Shown here: piece by piece, positions 23,980-31,005 of the stretch
How the letters are laid out: every line of letters begins with the position of its first letter
How positions within the stretch are numbered: position 1 is the first letter of the stretch
Assembly (NCBI GenBank): GCA_947589435.1
Contig: CANQBI010000006.1
Location: 1-50,821 of the forward strand
DNA length: 50,821 nucleotides
Direction of reading: 5' to 3'
Origin: an uncultured Bacilli bacterium
Lineage (GTDB): Bacteria; Bacillota_I; Bacilli_A; RF39; UBA660
Notes under the pieces: generated by a model
Seen by the model: the letters and a program-made list of their open reading frames with translations, nothing else
Databases searched by the model: none
What the model was told of the DNA's origin: nothing
Translations under genes and position numbers: made by a program

Positions 23980-24909
23980 ATGAAAGATATAATTAACTAT
24001 TATTATAATTTTGATGTAAGAGAAGTAGTCGAAAAAAGTAGTAATACTAGTTTTGTTTATAATGGGGATGAATTTTATTTTGTCTTTTTTAATAGAACTT
24101 TAGAAGAGTTAAATGATTTAATAGAGGTTAATAAAGAATTAAAATTAAAAGGAATAAGAGTTCATGAAATTATTTTAAATAGATTTAATAGTCCTTTAAC
24201 TAAAGTAGCCGATAATAATTATATTTTACTTAAACTTAATATGAATAAAGATGAAGAAATTAATTTTATTGGTATGTTAGAATATTTAGATAAATTAAAA
24301 TTAAATAGTTTAAATAGTAAATTATATCGGAATAATTGGGGAGAATTATGGAGTAAAAAAGTAGACTACTTTGAATATCAAATTAAAGAGTTAGGTAAAG
24401 ATAAAAAAATAGTTTTAGATTCATTTAGTTATTATATAGGTTTAGCCGAAAATGCCATTAGTTATGTGAATAAAATAAATAAAGTTATGAGTTTAAGTGA
24501 AAATGATAAAATAACTTTATCTCATAGAAGGATATTCTATCCTAATACTTCTCTAAATTATTTAAATCCTTTAAGTTTTATCTTTGATTTAGAAATAAGA
24601 GATGTGGCAAGTTTTCTAAAATGTGAGTTTTTTAAAGGGGAGGATAGTTTACTTGATTTACAAATGTATCTAAAAATAAAAAAATTAACTCCTTACAGTT
24701 ACCATATGTTATATGCAAGACTATTATATCCATCTTATTATTTTGATATTTATGAAGTCATTATGAACAACAATGGTAATGAAGAGGATTTAATTCCGAT
24801 AATTAATAAAGTAGAGGATTATGAATATTTCTTAAAAGAAGCCTACTATGAAATAAGTAAATATACCAATTTAGAAAGAATTGATTGGCTTCTTAAAGAG
24901 GAACATTAA
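23980..24909 (+). CDS. YutH/CotS-like spore-coat kinase-fold protein (tentative)
   Basis: This 309-residue protein has no clear catalytic motif. Its size, its position beside a yunB-like gene and a nifU-like (yutI) gene, and a loop ITLSHRRIFY where kinases have HGD point to the CotS/YutH group of aminoglycoside-phosphotransferase-fold spore proteins. This is mostly inference from context. ATG 23980 has no SD, and a TATTAT box ends only seven bases before it, so a leaderless transcript or read-through is possible. The last 17 bases overlap the convergent nifU-like gene. Confidence 0.6.
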   Translation: MKDIINYYYNFDVREVVEKSSNTSFVYNGDEFYFVFFNRTLEELNDLIEVNKELKLKGIRVHEIILNRFNSPLTKVADNNYILLKLNMNKDEEINFIGMLEYLDKLKLNSLNSKLYRNNWGELWSKKVDYFEYQIKELGKDKKIVLDSFSYYIGLAENAISYVNKINKVMSLSENDKITLSHRRIFYPNTSLNYLNPLSFIFDLEIRDVASFLKCEFFKGEDSLLDLQMYLKIKKLTPYSYHMLYARLLYPSYYFDIYEVIMNNNGNEEDLIPIINKVEDYEYFLKEAYYEISKYTNLERIDWLLKEEH

Positions 24910-25117
24910 TAATTCTTTCTATTTCGGGTATTTCTTCCTGAAACATTTTAAGTAAATTATCATTAATAGTTATGTCTTGTCCTAAACAATTAGAACAAGC
25001 CCCATATAATTTAATATAAACAACTTTATCTTCATATTTGATAAATTCAATGTCGCCCCCATCCATATTTAAATAAGGTCTTATATTTTCAATCATTTCT
25101 TTAATTTTTTCTTCCAT
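24893..25117 (-). CDS. NifU-like C-terminal domain protein (iron-sulfur scaffold)
   Basis: This 74-residue protein consists of one NifU C-terminal domain: IRPYLNMDGGDIEFIKYEDKVVYIKLYGACSNCLGQD, with the C41-x-x-C44 pair that binds or delivers an Fe-S cluster. It corresponds to YutI of Bacillus. It may take clusters from the SUF system encoded at 31330-34430. Its 3' end overlaps the convergent gene by 17 bases. Confidence 0.93.
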   Translation of the reverse strand: MEEKIKEMIENIRPYLNMDGGDIEFIKYEDKVVYIKLYGACSNCLGQDITINDNLLKMFQEEIPEIERIINVPL

Positions 25118-25236
25118 ACATCATCACTTCTTTAATTATAAGAAATATTTAATGTTTTGTAAAGCATGTCAAGTAATTTACATTTATTTAAAAATGTCTT
25201 TCTTTTTATGGTATAATGAAAGAGAGATGGTTTTTT

Positions 25237-25593
25237 ATGAGTGAGGAGTATAAAGTTGGCGATATAATTAAAGGCCAAGTAACGGGTATTGAAAAATATG
25301 GGATATTTGTTAATATAGACCCTTGGTATGATGGTTTAATCCATATATCTGAGGTATCTGATGATTATGTTAAAGATATTCATGATTATGTTAAAATAGG
25401 AGAAACTATTTATTGTCAAATATTAGATGTTAATGAAGATAATTTACAATTAAAACTATCTATTAAGAATATTAATTATAAAGCTAGTAATTCCAATAAT
25501 CCCATAAAGGAAACCAGAAAAGGCTTCTTACCTTTAAAAGAACAATTACCAATTTGGTTAGAAGAAAAAATAAAAGAGTACGACAAAAATTAA
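25237..25593 (+). CDS. S1 RNA-binding domain protein (YugI/general stress protein 13 type)
   Basis: This 118-residue protein has one S1 domain (residues 5-75): VGDIIKGQVTGIEKYGIFVNIDPWYDGLIHISEVSDDYV. Relatives of this kind bind RNA or ribosomes and affect translation. A TATAAT box at 25211-25216 and GAGAGATGG before ATG 25237 support this start; ATG 25216 overlaps the promoter and is rejected. A short hairpin CGGT/ACCG with T run follows. Confidence 0.88.
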   Translation: MSEEYKVGDIIKGQVTGIEKYGIFVNIDPWYDGLIHISEVSDDYVKDIHDYVKIGETIYCQILDVNEDNLQLKLSIKNINYKASNSNNPIKETRKGFLPLKEQLPIWLEEKIKEYDKN

Positions 25594-25599
25594 GCGGTG

Positions 25600-25818
25600 T
25601 TACCGTTTTTTATTTTGGATAATGATTTCTAAATCATATTCTTTGGCTATTTTAACAAGAGTTTCAAAGGTGTAATTATCTAGACCTTTTTCATATTTTT
25701 CTACAGAACTTTTACTAATTTTAATATCCTCAGCAAGTTGTTTTTGAGTTAACCCTAAGCCTTGTCTTATGAATTTAAAAATCTCGTTAGTTTTGTAATC
25801 ACTAGTTTTTATCTTCAT
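25600..25818 (-). CDS. XRE-type helix-turn-helix regulator
   Basis: This 72-residue DNA-binding protein has an XRE helix-turn-helix (FIRQGLGLTQKQLAEDIKISKSSVEKYEKG) and a short C-terminal helix. Its small size resembles antitoxin-like or orphan regulators such as HigA relatives. It stands divergent from the accessory region that starts at 25943, so it could regulate that region, but no operator was identified. A possible inverted repeat lies at AGTACGAAAGTACT, 25874-25887, between them. Confidence 0.82.
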   Translation of the reverse strand: MKIKTSDYKTNEIFKFIRQGLGLTQKQLAEDIKISKSSVEKYEKGLDNYTFETLVKIAKEYDLEIIIQNKKR

Positions 25819-25873
25819 AATTTTTGCTCTAACAAGGGCATTATATTATAATTAAATGTTTTATATACCGAAA

Positions 25874-25887
25874 GTAGTACGAAAGTA
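25874..25887. promoter_or_regulatory. Short inverted repeat before the secreted-protein operon
   Basis: AGTAC and GTACT flank GAAA in the divergent region between the XRE gene and the operon at 25943. It is a candidate operator or a tetraloop hairpin. Confidence 0.4.
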
Positions 25888-25942
25888 CTATTTTTGAAGT
25901 TATTTTCTTTTTATTGTGCTATTTTATTACTAGAGGTTAGAT

Positions 25943-26659
25943 ATGATAAAAGAAAGACTAGATAATAAAACAATAAAGAGAATATTATTAGGATTATTTG
26001 TAATAACAGTAATTACATTTGCTTTTTTAATGATAAAGGATACTCATGCTTATTATAATAACGAAATTGGACCAGTTCCAATATTTACGGGAAAAGTAGG
26101 AAACTTTACTGGTAAAGGAGATACTTCCCCTTTAAACCAACCATCAGATGTAAATGTTTTATATTATATTCAAAGTGGAACTAATTTAAAACAATATGAT
26201 ATATATGATACTCCACCTTTAGATGTTAAAAGTAATTATGTATTAGATGAAAAAAGAAGTAATTGTATACCAACAGATGCCACATATGAAATGGATGGAG
26301 ACAAAACTTATTCAATAAAAGAAGATGGAACAGTAACTATAAAAGTAAGTGAAAATACACCAAAACAAGTAGTATGTCGAATATATTATAGTTTTAACTT
26401 TACACCATATGAAGAAAAAGATGGAGATGTAAAAGTAATAATTTATTTACAATCCGACACAGGTGACATTGTAACAGTAAGAAATAATAAATATTATGTT
26501 TTAGGAGATACAGTACTAGAAGGTTATGAAATGACTGATTATGAATGTAATAATCAAAACAATATCCAAACAGAAGTGAATTATGATGCAAGTAAAGGAT
26601 TTACATTTTCAACCACAGGAAAGAATATATGTCATACATATTTTGATAAAACAAGTTAA
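25943..26659 (+). CDS. Secreted/surface protein of unknown function, first gene of VR operon
   Basis: This 238-residue protein has a basic N-terminus, one hydrophobic helix (about residues 13-30) and the ending DTHAYYNNEIG, similar in kind to SipW-type signal regions. Two small beta-rich domains follow, each with paired Cys (RSNCIP and VVCRIYY; YECNN and KNICHTY). It lies 13 bases before the variable-region gene and should be co-transcribed with it, so it may be a partner or anchor of that protein. Confidence 0.75.
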   Translation: MIKERLDNKTIKRILLGLFVITVITFAFLMIKDTHAYYNNEIGPVPIFTGKVGNFTGKGDTSPLNQPSDVNVLYYIQSGTNLKQYDIYDTPPLDVKSNYVLDEKRSNCIPTDATYEMDGDKTYSIKEDGTVTIKVSENTPKQVVCRIYYSFNFTPYEEKDGDVKVIIYLQSDTGDIVTVRNNKYYVLGDTVLEGYEMTDYECNNQNNIQTEVNYDASKGFTFSTTGKNICHTYFDKTS

Positions 26660-26672
26660 GGAGGAATATTAA

Positions 26673-27851
26673 GTGAAAAGAAAAATAATGATTATTGGAA
26701 TAGTATTTATACTTATAATAGAAAGTATATTTGTTTATAATTTATTTAAACCAAATAAATCACAAATACTTCAAGATATTAAGACAATAAATATATTTGA
26801 AAATAAAGATAAGACACTTTCTATAATGATTCAACAACCGGATTATACTTATAAAGAAGATACAAGTAGAACAGCATGGCCAAGTACAAGTGAGTATTTA
26901 TATTCAGGAGCTAAATGTACAGATAAAGATGGAAACACAATAGTTGATGCGGGACAATATATAAGTTTTGAAGAGACAAATCATACAGCAACAATAACCA
27001 CTAAAAAGACAATATATTGCACATTATACTTTGCCAATGGAAGACCAGCTTTAGAAGTATTAGATTCCCAAGGTGGGACATACTATGCTGGAGGTACACA
27101 AGGGAATAGGACCGCAGTTCAAGGTTTATATAGGTTCAAGGGAACCGCGAGCCAAGTAACAAATAATTATATATGTTTAGGTGCAGATGAGAATCCAGAT
27201 AAATGCAAAACAAATCCAGATAATATGTATCGAATAATCGGAGTAACAGATGGAACAGAAGAAAAAGACTTAGGCTTAAAAGCAGGAATGTTAAAGGTAA
27301 TAAAAGCCACACCACCAAGTGACGGAACAAGTATAAAATGGGCAAGTAGTTATAGTTCAAATTACGATTGGGATAATACAAATGCAACCGCAAGAAAGTA
27401 CTTAAATGAAACATTTTATACAGGAAGTACAATAGATGTAAGAATAAAACCATATATAGTAGAAGTAAATTGGTGGAAAGGAGATTATCATTCTGATTAT
27501 CCTAGTTCATTAGAAACAAAGATAAAAACAACAGGACAATATCAAATAGGATTAATGTATCAAAGTGATTACGTAAATGCATATCAAGATAAATCAACAG
27601 ATAATTGGTTATTCATAAAAAATGGATTAACAGGAAATACTGTAGTAGCGGAATGGACCATGAGTAGATATGGCTTACTCAGTAGCAACAACTATTATGC
27701 TGCGTGGCGTGTTCGTGAGGAGGGATGGCTGCATAACCCGGCTTTGACCGCTGAGCAGGCGGTTCGTCCAGTATTCTATCTAGCAACCACAACAGGACTA
27801 ATAGGATTTGGAACTGAACAACAACCATACACAATTACAACTATTAAATAA
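26673..27851 (+). CDS. Secreted protein with DGR-like C-terminal variable region
   Basis: This 392-residue protein starts at GTG 26673 after AAGGAGG. It has an N-terminal membrane/signal helix, a beta-domain, and from about residue 165 a region common in gut Firmicutes surface proteins (NYICLGADENP, MYRIIGV, WASSYSSNYDWDN, QIGLMYQSDYV). The C-terminus has RYG at 332-334, then AW.V...G.L...AVRPVFYL, the scaffold of C-type-lectin-like DGR targets. Residues 333-365 (27669-27768) form the candidate variable region. This stretch is GC-rich, about 63% over 27701-27770, against the AT-rich background. Its stop is 16 bases before the promoter box of element R2. Confidence 0.8.
   Translation: MKRKIMIIGIVFILIIESIFVYNLFKPNKSQILQDIKTINIFENKDKTLSIMIQQPDYTYKEDTSRTAWPSTSEYLYSGAKCTDKDGNTIVDAGQYISFEETNHTATITTKKTIYCTLYFANGRPALEVLDSQGGTYYAGGTQGNRTAVQGLYRFKGTASQVTNNYICLGADENPDKCKTNPDNMYRIIGVTDGTEEKDLGLKAGMLKVIKATPPSDGTSIKWASSYSSNYDWDNTNATARKYLNETFYTGSTIDVRIKPYIVEVNWWKGDYHSDYPSSLETKIKTTGQYQIGLMYQSDYVNAYQDKSTDNWLFIKNGLTGNTVVAEWTMSRYGLLSSNNYYAAWRVREEGWLHNPALTAEQAVRPVFYLATTTGLIGFGTEQQPYTITTIK
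27669..27768 (+). other. Candidate DGR variable region (VR)
   Basis: These 100 bases encode RYG...AWRVREEGWLHNPALTAEQAVR in part. Over 22 codons it aligns without gaps to the core of R4 (AWNVNTDGNLNRNNVDNTNAVR in part): A, W, V, G, L, A, V, R are fixed and the Asn positions of R4 become R, R, W, H, P, A, A, Q. Most substitutions hit A bases of Asn codons, but several third positions also differ, so none of R1-R4 is its exact template. Confidence 0.6.
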
Positions 27852-27867
27852 AAGTATTAAAATATAG

Positions 27868-28149
27868 TATAATATAAGTAGGTAATCTTGATATAAGTGT
27901 TATTAGGTATGGCAACAACAACGGCAATTACAATGCGTGGATTGTGAATGATAACGGCAACTTGAACAACGGTTACAATGTGAACAATACGTTTGCGGTT
28001 CGCCTTAAGCCTTCTATAACTTGAATGAATATATGGCTATGGCTATATACTAGGGAAGATAGAAGACAAAGATTATCTAGGAATATAATTCCAAACTAAA
28101 AACGGAGATGATATATTTTACGAAATATATCTATTACTCCGTTATTTTT
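27868..28149 (+). ncRNA. R2: structured RNA element with DGR-template-like core
   Basis: TATAAT (27868-27873) lies 16 bases after the stop of the VR gene. The conserved transcript begins at GGTAATCTTG (27881). The core reads YGNNNGNYNAWIVNDNG and ends in FAVR. Hairpins: GGAAT/ATTCC at 28080-28092; outer stem AACGGAG (28101-28107) / CTCCGTT (28137-28143); inner stem GATATATTT/AAATATATC with loop TACG. The outer stem differs from R1 at two paired positions on both strands, keeping the pairs. The order target-VR then template-like RNA is the order of DGR loci. Confidence 0.78.
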
Positions 28150-28250
28150 ATGTGTTTTTACAACAAATGTGTTCTTTTTTTAAACAAATTTCGCGAAAAA
28201 AAAGGAAATCAGAGATTTTTTTACAATAATATAAGTGAAGGGAGAAATAT
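28150..28250 (+). promoter_or_regulatory. L module, copy 2
   Basis: This is the shared leader between R2 and the DUF3800 gene, with ACAATAATATAAG promoter-like box and SD GAAGGGAG. The SD points to a four-codon frame ATG ATA TTA TAA at 28251-28262. ATGAT and ATCAT around it can pair. Confidence 0.55.
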
Positions 28251-28285
28251 ATGATATTATAAAAATCATATAAATATTTTACAAC

Positions 28286-28981
28286 ATGACAGCATTAAAA
28301 GTAGCAAATTTATTAGAAATTCATATTGATGAATTTGGAGATTTAGGAAATAGTAAAGGTTCTTCTAATTTGTATGGAGTATCATTTGTTTTATATAATC
28401 CAAAATATGATATAAGTAAAGAAGTAGATAGTTTAAATAAAAGATTAGAAAGAATAGGATATAAAGGAATGATTCATACAGCTAATTTAATTAGTAAAAG
28501 GGGAGAATATAGTAAGTTACCCTTAAATGTAAGAAAAAGAATTTTTAATTCTTTATATTTGTTTGCTAAAAAAATTGATGCTAAATATTTTACTATTATT
28601 GTAGATAAGAAATATTCCTCTAATTTAAGAATATTAAAAAGAAAAATATATAATGAAATAAATAATATGATTAAAAGAAATGAAAAATATTTTAAAAAGT
28701 TCGATAAAATAAAAGTTTATTATGACAATGGTCAAAAAGATTTAGGAAAGGTAATTGATAAAGTATTTAAAGAAAACTTCGAAAATTATGAACATATAAA
28801 AGAATTTGATCATGTTGAAAATAGATTATTTCAAGTAGCGGATATGTTAACATTTATAGATAGATTAGATTATAAATTTAAAAATAAAATATCATTTACT
28901 AGTGATGAAAAATATTTCTTTTCTAATATGAAAATAAAAAAAGTAATTAATGAATTGTTATTAATGAAATTAAAAAAATAG
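28286..28981 (+). CDS. DUF3800 family protein, copy a
   Basis: This 231-residue protein is of the DUF3800 family, thought to have an RNase-H-like fold. The N-terminal family motif IDESGD reads IDEFGDLG here. The later acidic residues (DNGQKDLGKV, EFDHVENRLFQVADML with conserved D) are kept. It is closely similar to copy b. ATG 28286 lacks an SD; the strong SD of the leader serves a four-codon frame 24 bases upstream, so translation may be by reinitiation. The family is often on mobile DNA, with no established function. The TAG stop lies in a hairpin shared with U1. Confidence 0.82.
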   Translation: MTALKVANLLEIHIDEFGDLGNSKGSSNLYGVSFVLYNPKYDISKEVDSLNKRLERIGYKGMIHTANLISKRGEYSKLPLNVRKRIFNSLYLFAKKIDAKYFTIIVDKKYSSNLRILKRKIYNEINNMIKRNEKYFKKFDKIKVYYDNGQKDLGKVIDKVFKENFENYEHIKEFDHVENRLFQVADMLTFIDRLDYKFKNKISFTSDEKYFFSNMKIKKVINELLLMKLKK

Positions 28982-29128
28982 CCAAAGGCTATTCTTTTAA
29001 GCAATGCAATGCACCTGCGTTGGCCGAGCCACTTAACTGGCTCGCAAATAGAAATATAATACAAGTTCAATAATAGTATTATATTTTCTTAACAACTTAA
29101 TTATACTATAATTGATACACAAAGTAAA
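28972..29128 (-). ncRNA. U1: small RNA gene, minus strand
   Basis: Promoter TTTACT (29128-29123) - 17 - TATAAT (29105-29100). The predicted RNA of about 120 nt has an AU hairpin near its 5' end, the hairpin CGAGCCAGUUAAGUGGCUCG in 29044-29025, a second hairpin with GGUGC, and a terminator AATAGCC/GGCTATT (28993-28977) plus T run. The terminator differs in sequence from U2-U5 but keeps the fold, and it overlaps the stop codon of the DUF3800 gene. Confidence 0.75.
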
Positions 29129-29151
29129 GCAAAAAAATTTATTATGACATT

Positions 29152-29309
29152 ATAAAAGCAACCAATACGGCTGCGATTATAAAGCGGTGCATTGCACTTG
29201 CTTGAGGGCGAGCCACTTAACTGGCTCGGATAGAATAAATATAAATAGTTCTATTTATATTATATTCCTTTAATGAATTAATTATACAATAAATGATACA
29301 TAATGTAAA
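29152..29309 (-). ncRNA. U2: small RNA gene, minus strand
   Basis: Promoter TTTACA (29309-29304) - 17 - TATAAT (29286-29281). Hairpins in the RNA: ATAAATA/TATTTAT near the 5' end, CGAGCCA/UGGCUCG with loop GUUAAG (29228-29209), GUGC/GCAC inside AAGC/GCUU, and terminator GCAGCC/GGTTGC followed by TTTTAT. The 5' region is close to that of U4. Confidence 0.8.
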
Positions 29310-29351
29310 GTAGTAAATTTAAAAAATTGAAATTTTAATAATTGAATCATT

Positions 29352-29485
29352 ATAAAAGCAACCAATAAAGGTTGCAATTATAAGCGGCGCCTAGCACCTA
29401 CGCGGGGCGAGCCACTTAACTGGCTCGGAAGAGACATTGTATCTCTTAATAAAAACATTATATCAAATAAGATACTCAATGTAAA
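29352..29485 (-). ncRNA. U3: small RNA gene, minus strand
   Basis: Promoter TTTACA (29485-29480) - 17 - TATAAT (29462-29457). The RNA of about 98 nt has AAGAGA/TCTCTT, then CGAGCCA/UGGCUCG with loop GUUAAG, then GGUGC-UAG-GCGCC, then terminator GCAACC/GGTTGC. It is followed on the plus strand by element R3. The 5' region is close to that of U5. Confidence 0.8.
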
Positions 29486-29526
29486 TAGTTAATTGTCTTT
29501 TTATATTAAATAAATAAAATTAATGC

Positions 29527-29802
29527 GATAATATAAGTAGGTAATCTTGATATAGATGTTAGGTATGGCTATAACGGCAATTATTACAATGCGTGGAATG
29601 TGAATTCGGACGGCAACTTGAACACTGACAATGTGAACGATACGATTGCGGTTCGCCTTAAGCCTTCTATAACTTGAATGAATATATGGTTAAGACTATA
29701 TACTAGGGAAGATAGAAGACAAAGATTATCTGGGATTTTATCCAAACTAAAAACGAGGATGATAAATTTTACGAAATTTATCTATTACCTCGTTATTTTT
29801 TT
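29527..29802 (+). ncRNA. R3: structured RNA element with DGR-template-like core
   Basis: GATAATAT (29527-29534) then GGTAATCTTG (29540). The core at 29564-29657 reads YGYNGNYYNAW...VNSDGNLN...AVR, then LKPSIT and a stop. Hairpins: GGAT/ATCC (29733-29743); outer stem AACGAGG (29752-29758) / CCTCGTT (29788-29794); inner stem GATAAATTT/AAATTTATC with loop TACG; T run. The inner stem differs from R1 and R2 at several positions, each with a matching change on the other strand. Confidence 0.78.
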
Positions 29803-29899
29803 ATTTTTACAACAAATGTGTTCTTTTTTTAAAGAAATTTCGTGAAAAAAAAGGAAATTCGAGATTTTTTTACAATAATATAAGTGAAGGGAGAAAAAT
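29803..29899 (+). promoter_or_regulatory. L module, copy 3
   Basis: The same leader as after R1 and R2, including AATAATATAAG and SD GAAGGGAG. The SD serves ATG ATG TTA TAA (29900-29911). The DUF3800 ATG 24 bases later has no SD. Confidence 0.55.
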
Positions 29900-29935
29900 A
29901 TGATGTTATAAAAATCATATAGATAGTTTTACAAC

Positions 29936-30625
29936 ATGACAGTATTAAAAGTAGCAAATTTATTAAAAATTTATATTGATGAGTCTGGTGATTTTGGTAA
30001 CGGAAAAGGATCATCTAAATATTATTTAGTATCATTTGTTTTATATAATCCCAAATATGATATAGCAAAAGAAATAAATGATTTAAATAAAAGATTAAAA
30101 AGGATTGGTTATGAAGGAATGGTTCATACAGCCAATCTAATTAACAATAGAGGTGAGTATAGTAAATTACCTTTAAATGTAAGAAAAAGTATTTTTAATG
30201 CTTTGTATTTGTTTGCCAAAAAAATAGATGCAAGATATTTTACAATTATAATTGATAAAAAATATGCCAGTAATTTAAGAACTTTAAAAAGAAAGATATA
30301 TAATGAGATAAATAATATGATAAAAAGAAATGAAAATTATTTTAGTAAGTTTGATAAAGTAGAAGTGTATTATGACAATGGTCAAAATGATTTAGGAAAA
30401 GTAATAGATAAAGTGTTTAAAGAAAACTTTGAAAATTATGAACATATAAAAGAATTTGACCATGTTGAAAATAGATTATTTCAAATAGCAGATATGTTAA
30501 CGTATATAGATAAATTATTTTATAAACATAAAAATAAGCTAAATAATACATATCATGAAAAATATTTCTTTCAAAAAGATATTATAAGAAAAATAATTAG
30601 AGATTTAAGTAAGAAAAAATTATAG
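29936..30625 (+). CDS. DUF3800 family protein, copy b
   Basis: This 229-residue paralog of copy a keeps the consensus motif IDESGDFG at residues 13-20, as well as HTANLI, YYDNGQNDLGKV and FDHVENRLFQIADML. The two copies are near-identical in their middle but differ at the C-terminus. Copy b probably has the intact active-site motif, copy a a changed one (Ser to Phe). The tandem arrangement R-L-DUF3800-U-U indicates a segmental duplication. The start has the same SD-less context as copy a. Confidence 0.83.
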   Translation: MTVLKVANLLKIYIDESGDFGNGKGSSKYYLVSFVLYNPKYDIAKEINDLNKRLKRIGYEGMVHTANLINNRGEYSKLPLNVRKSIFNALYLFAKKIDARYFTIIIDKKYASNLRTLKRKIYNEINNMIKRNENYFSKFDKVEVYYDNGQNDLGKVIDKVFKENFENYEHIKEFDHVENRLFQIADMLTYIDKLFYKHKNKLNNTYHEKYFFQKDIIRKIIRDLSKKKL

Positions 30626-30628
30626 AAT

Positions 30629-30786
30629 TATAAAAGCAACCATAGAAGGTTGCAGTTATAAGCGGCGCCTAGCACCTACGCGGATCGAGCCACTTAACTG
30701 GCTCGGGGAGATATAAAATAAATATTTCTATTTATATTATATTCCTTTGACAATTTAATTATACAATAAATGATACATAAAGTAAA
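30629..30786 (-). ncRNA. U4: small RNA gene, minus strand
   Basis: Promoter TTTACT (30786-30781) - 17 - TATAAT (30763-30758). Hairpins: ATAAATA/TATTTAT, CGAGCCA/UGGCUCG (30705-30686), GGUGC-UAG-GCGCC, terminator GCAACC/GGTTGC (30653-30636) with TTTTAT. It lies just behind the DUF3800 copy b gene, convergent to it. Confidence 0.8.
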
Positions 30787-30828
30787 GGGGTAAATTTTAA
30801 AAAGTGAATATTTATTAAAAATAACATT

Positions 30829-30965
30829 ATAAAAGCAACCATAGAAGGTTGCAGTTATAAGCGGCGCCTAGCACCTACGCGGGTCAAGCCACTTAACTGG
30901 CTTGCAAATAGAGATATAATATCTCTTAATAAAATTATTATATCAAATTAGATACTTAATGTAAA
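30829..30965 (-). ncRNA. U5: small RNA gene, minus strand
   Basis: Promoter TTTACA (30965-30960) - 17 - TATAAT (30942-30937). The GC hairpin is CAAGCCA/UGGCUUG: one base pair changed on both sides relative to U1-U4, a compensatory change. The 5' hairpin AGAGATA/TATCTCT and terminator GCAACC/GGTTGC are present. It is followed on the plus strand by element R4. Confidence 0.8.
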
Positions 30966-31005
30966 TAATTATTTTTCTTTTTATATAAAATAGATGAAAT
31001 TATGC

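Noticed and set aside
28972-30965. CRISPR array or repeat-RNA antitoxin (ToxIN-like)
   Set aside because: The repeat units are about 130-200 bases with their own promoters and terminators and diverged sequence between hairpins; there are no short identical repeats with spacers and no cas genes. A ToxI-type array has one promoter and short tandem repeats.
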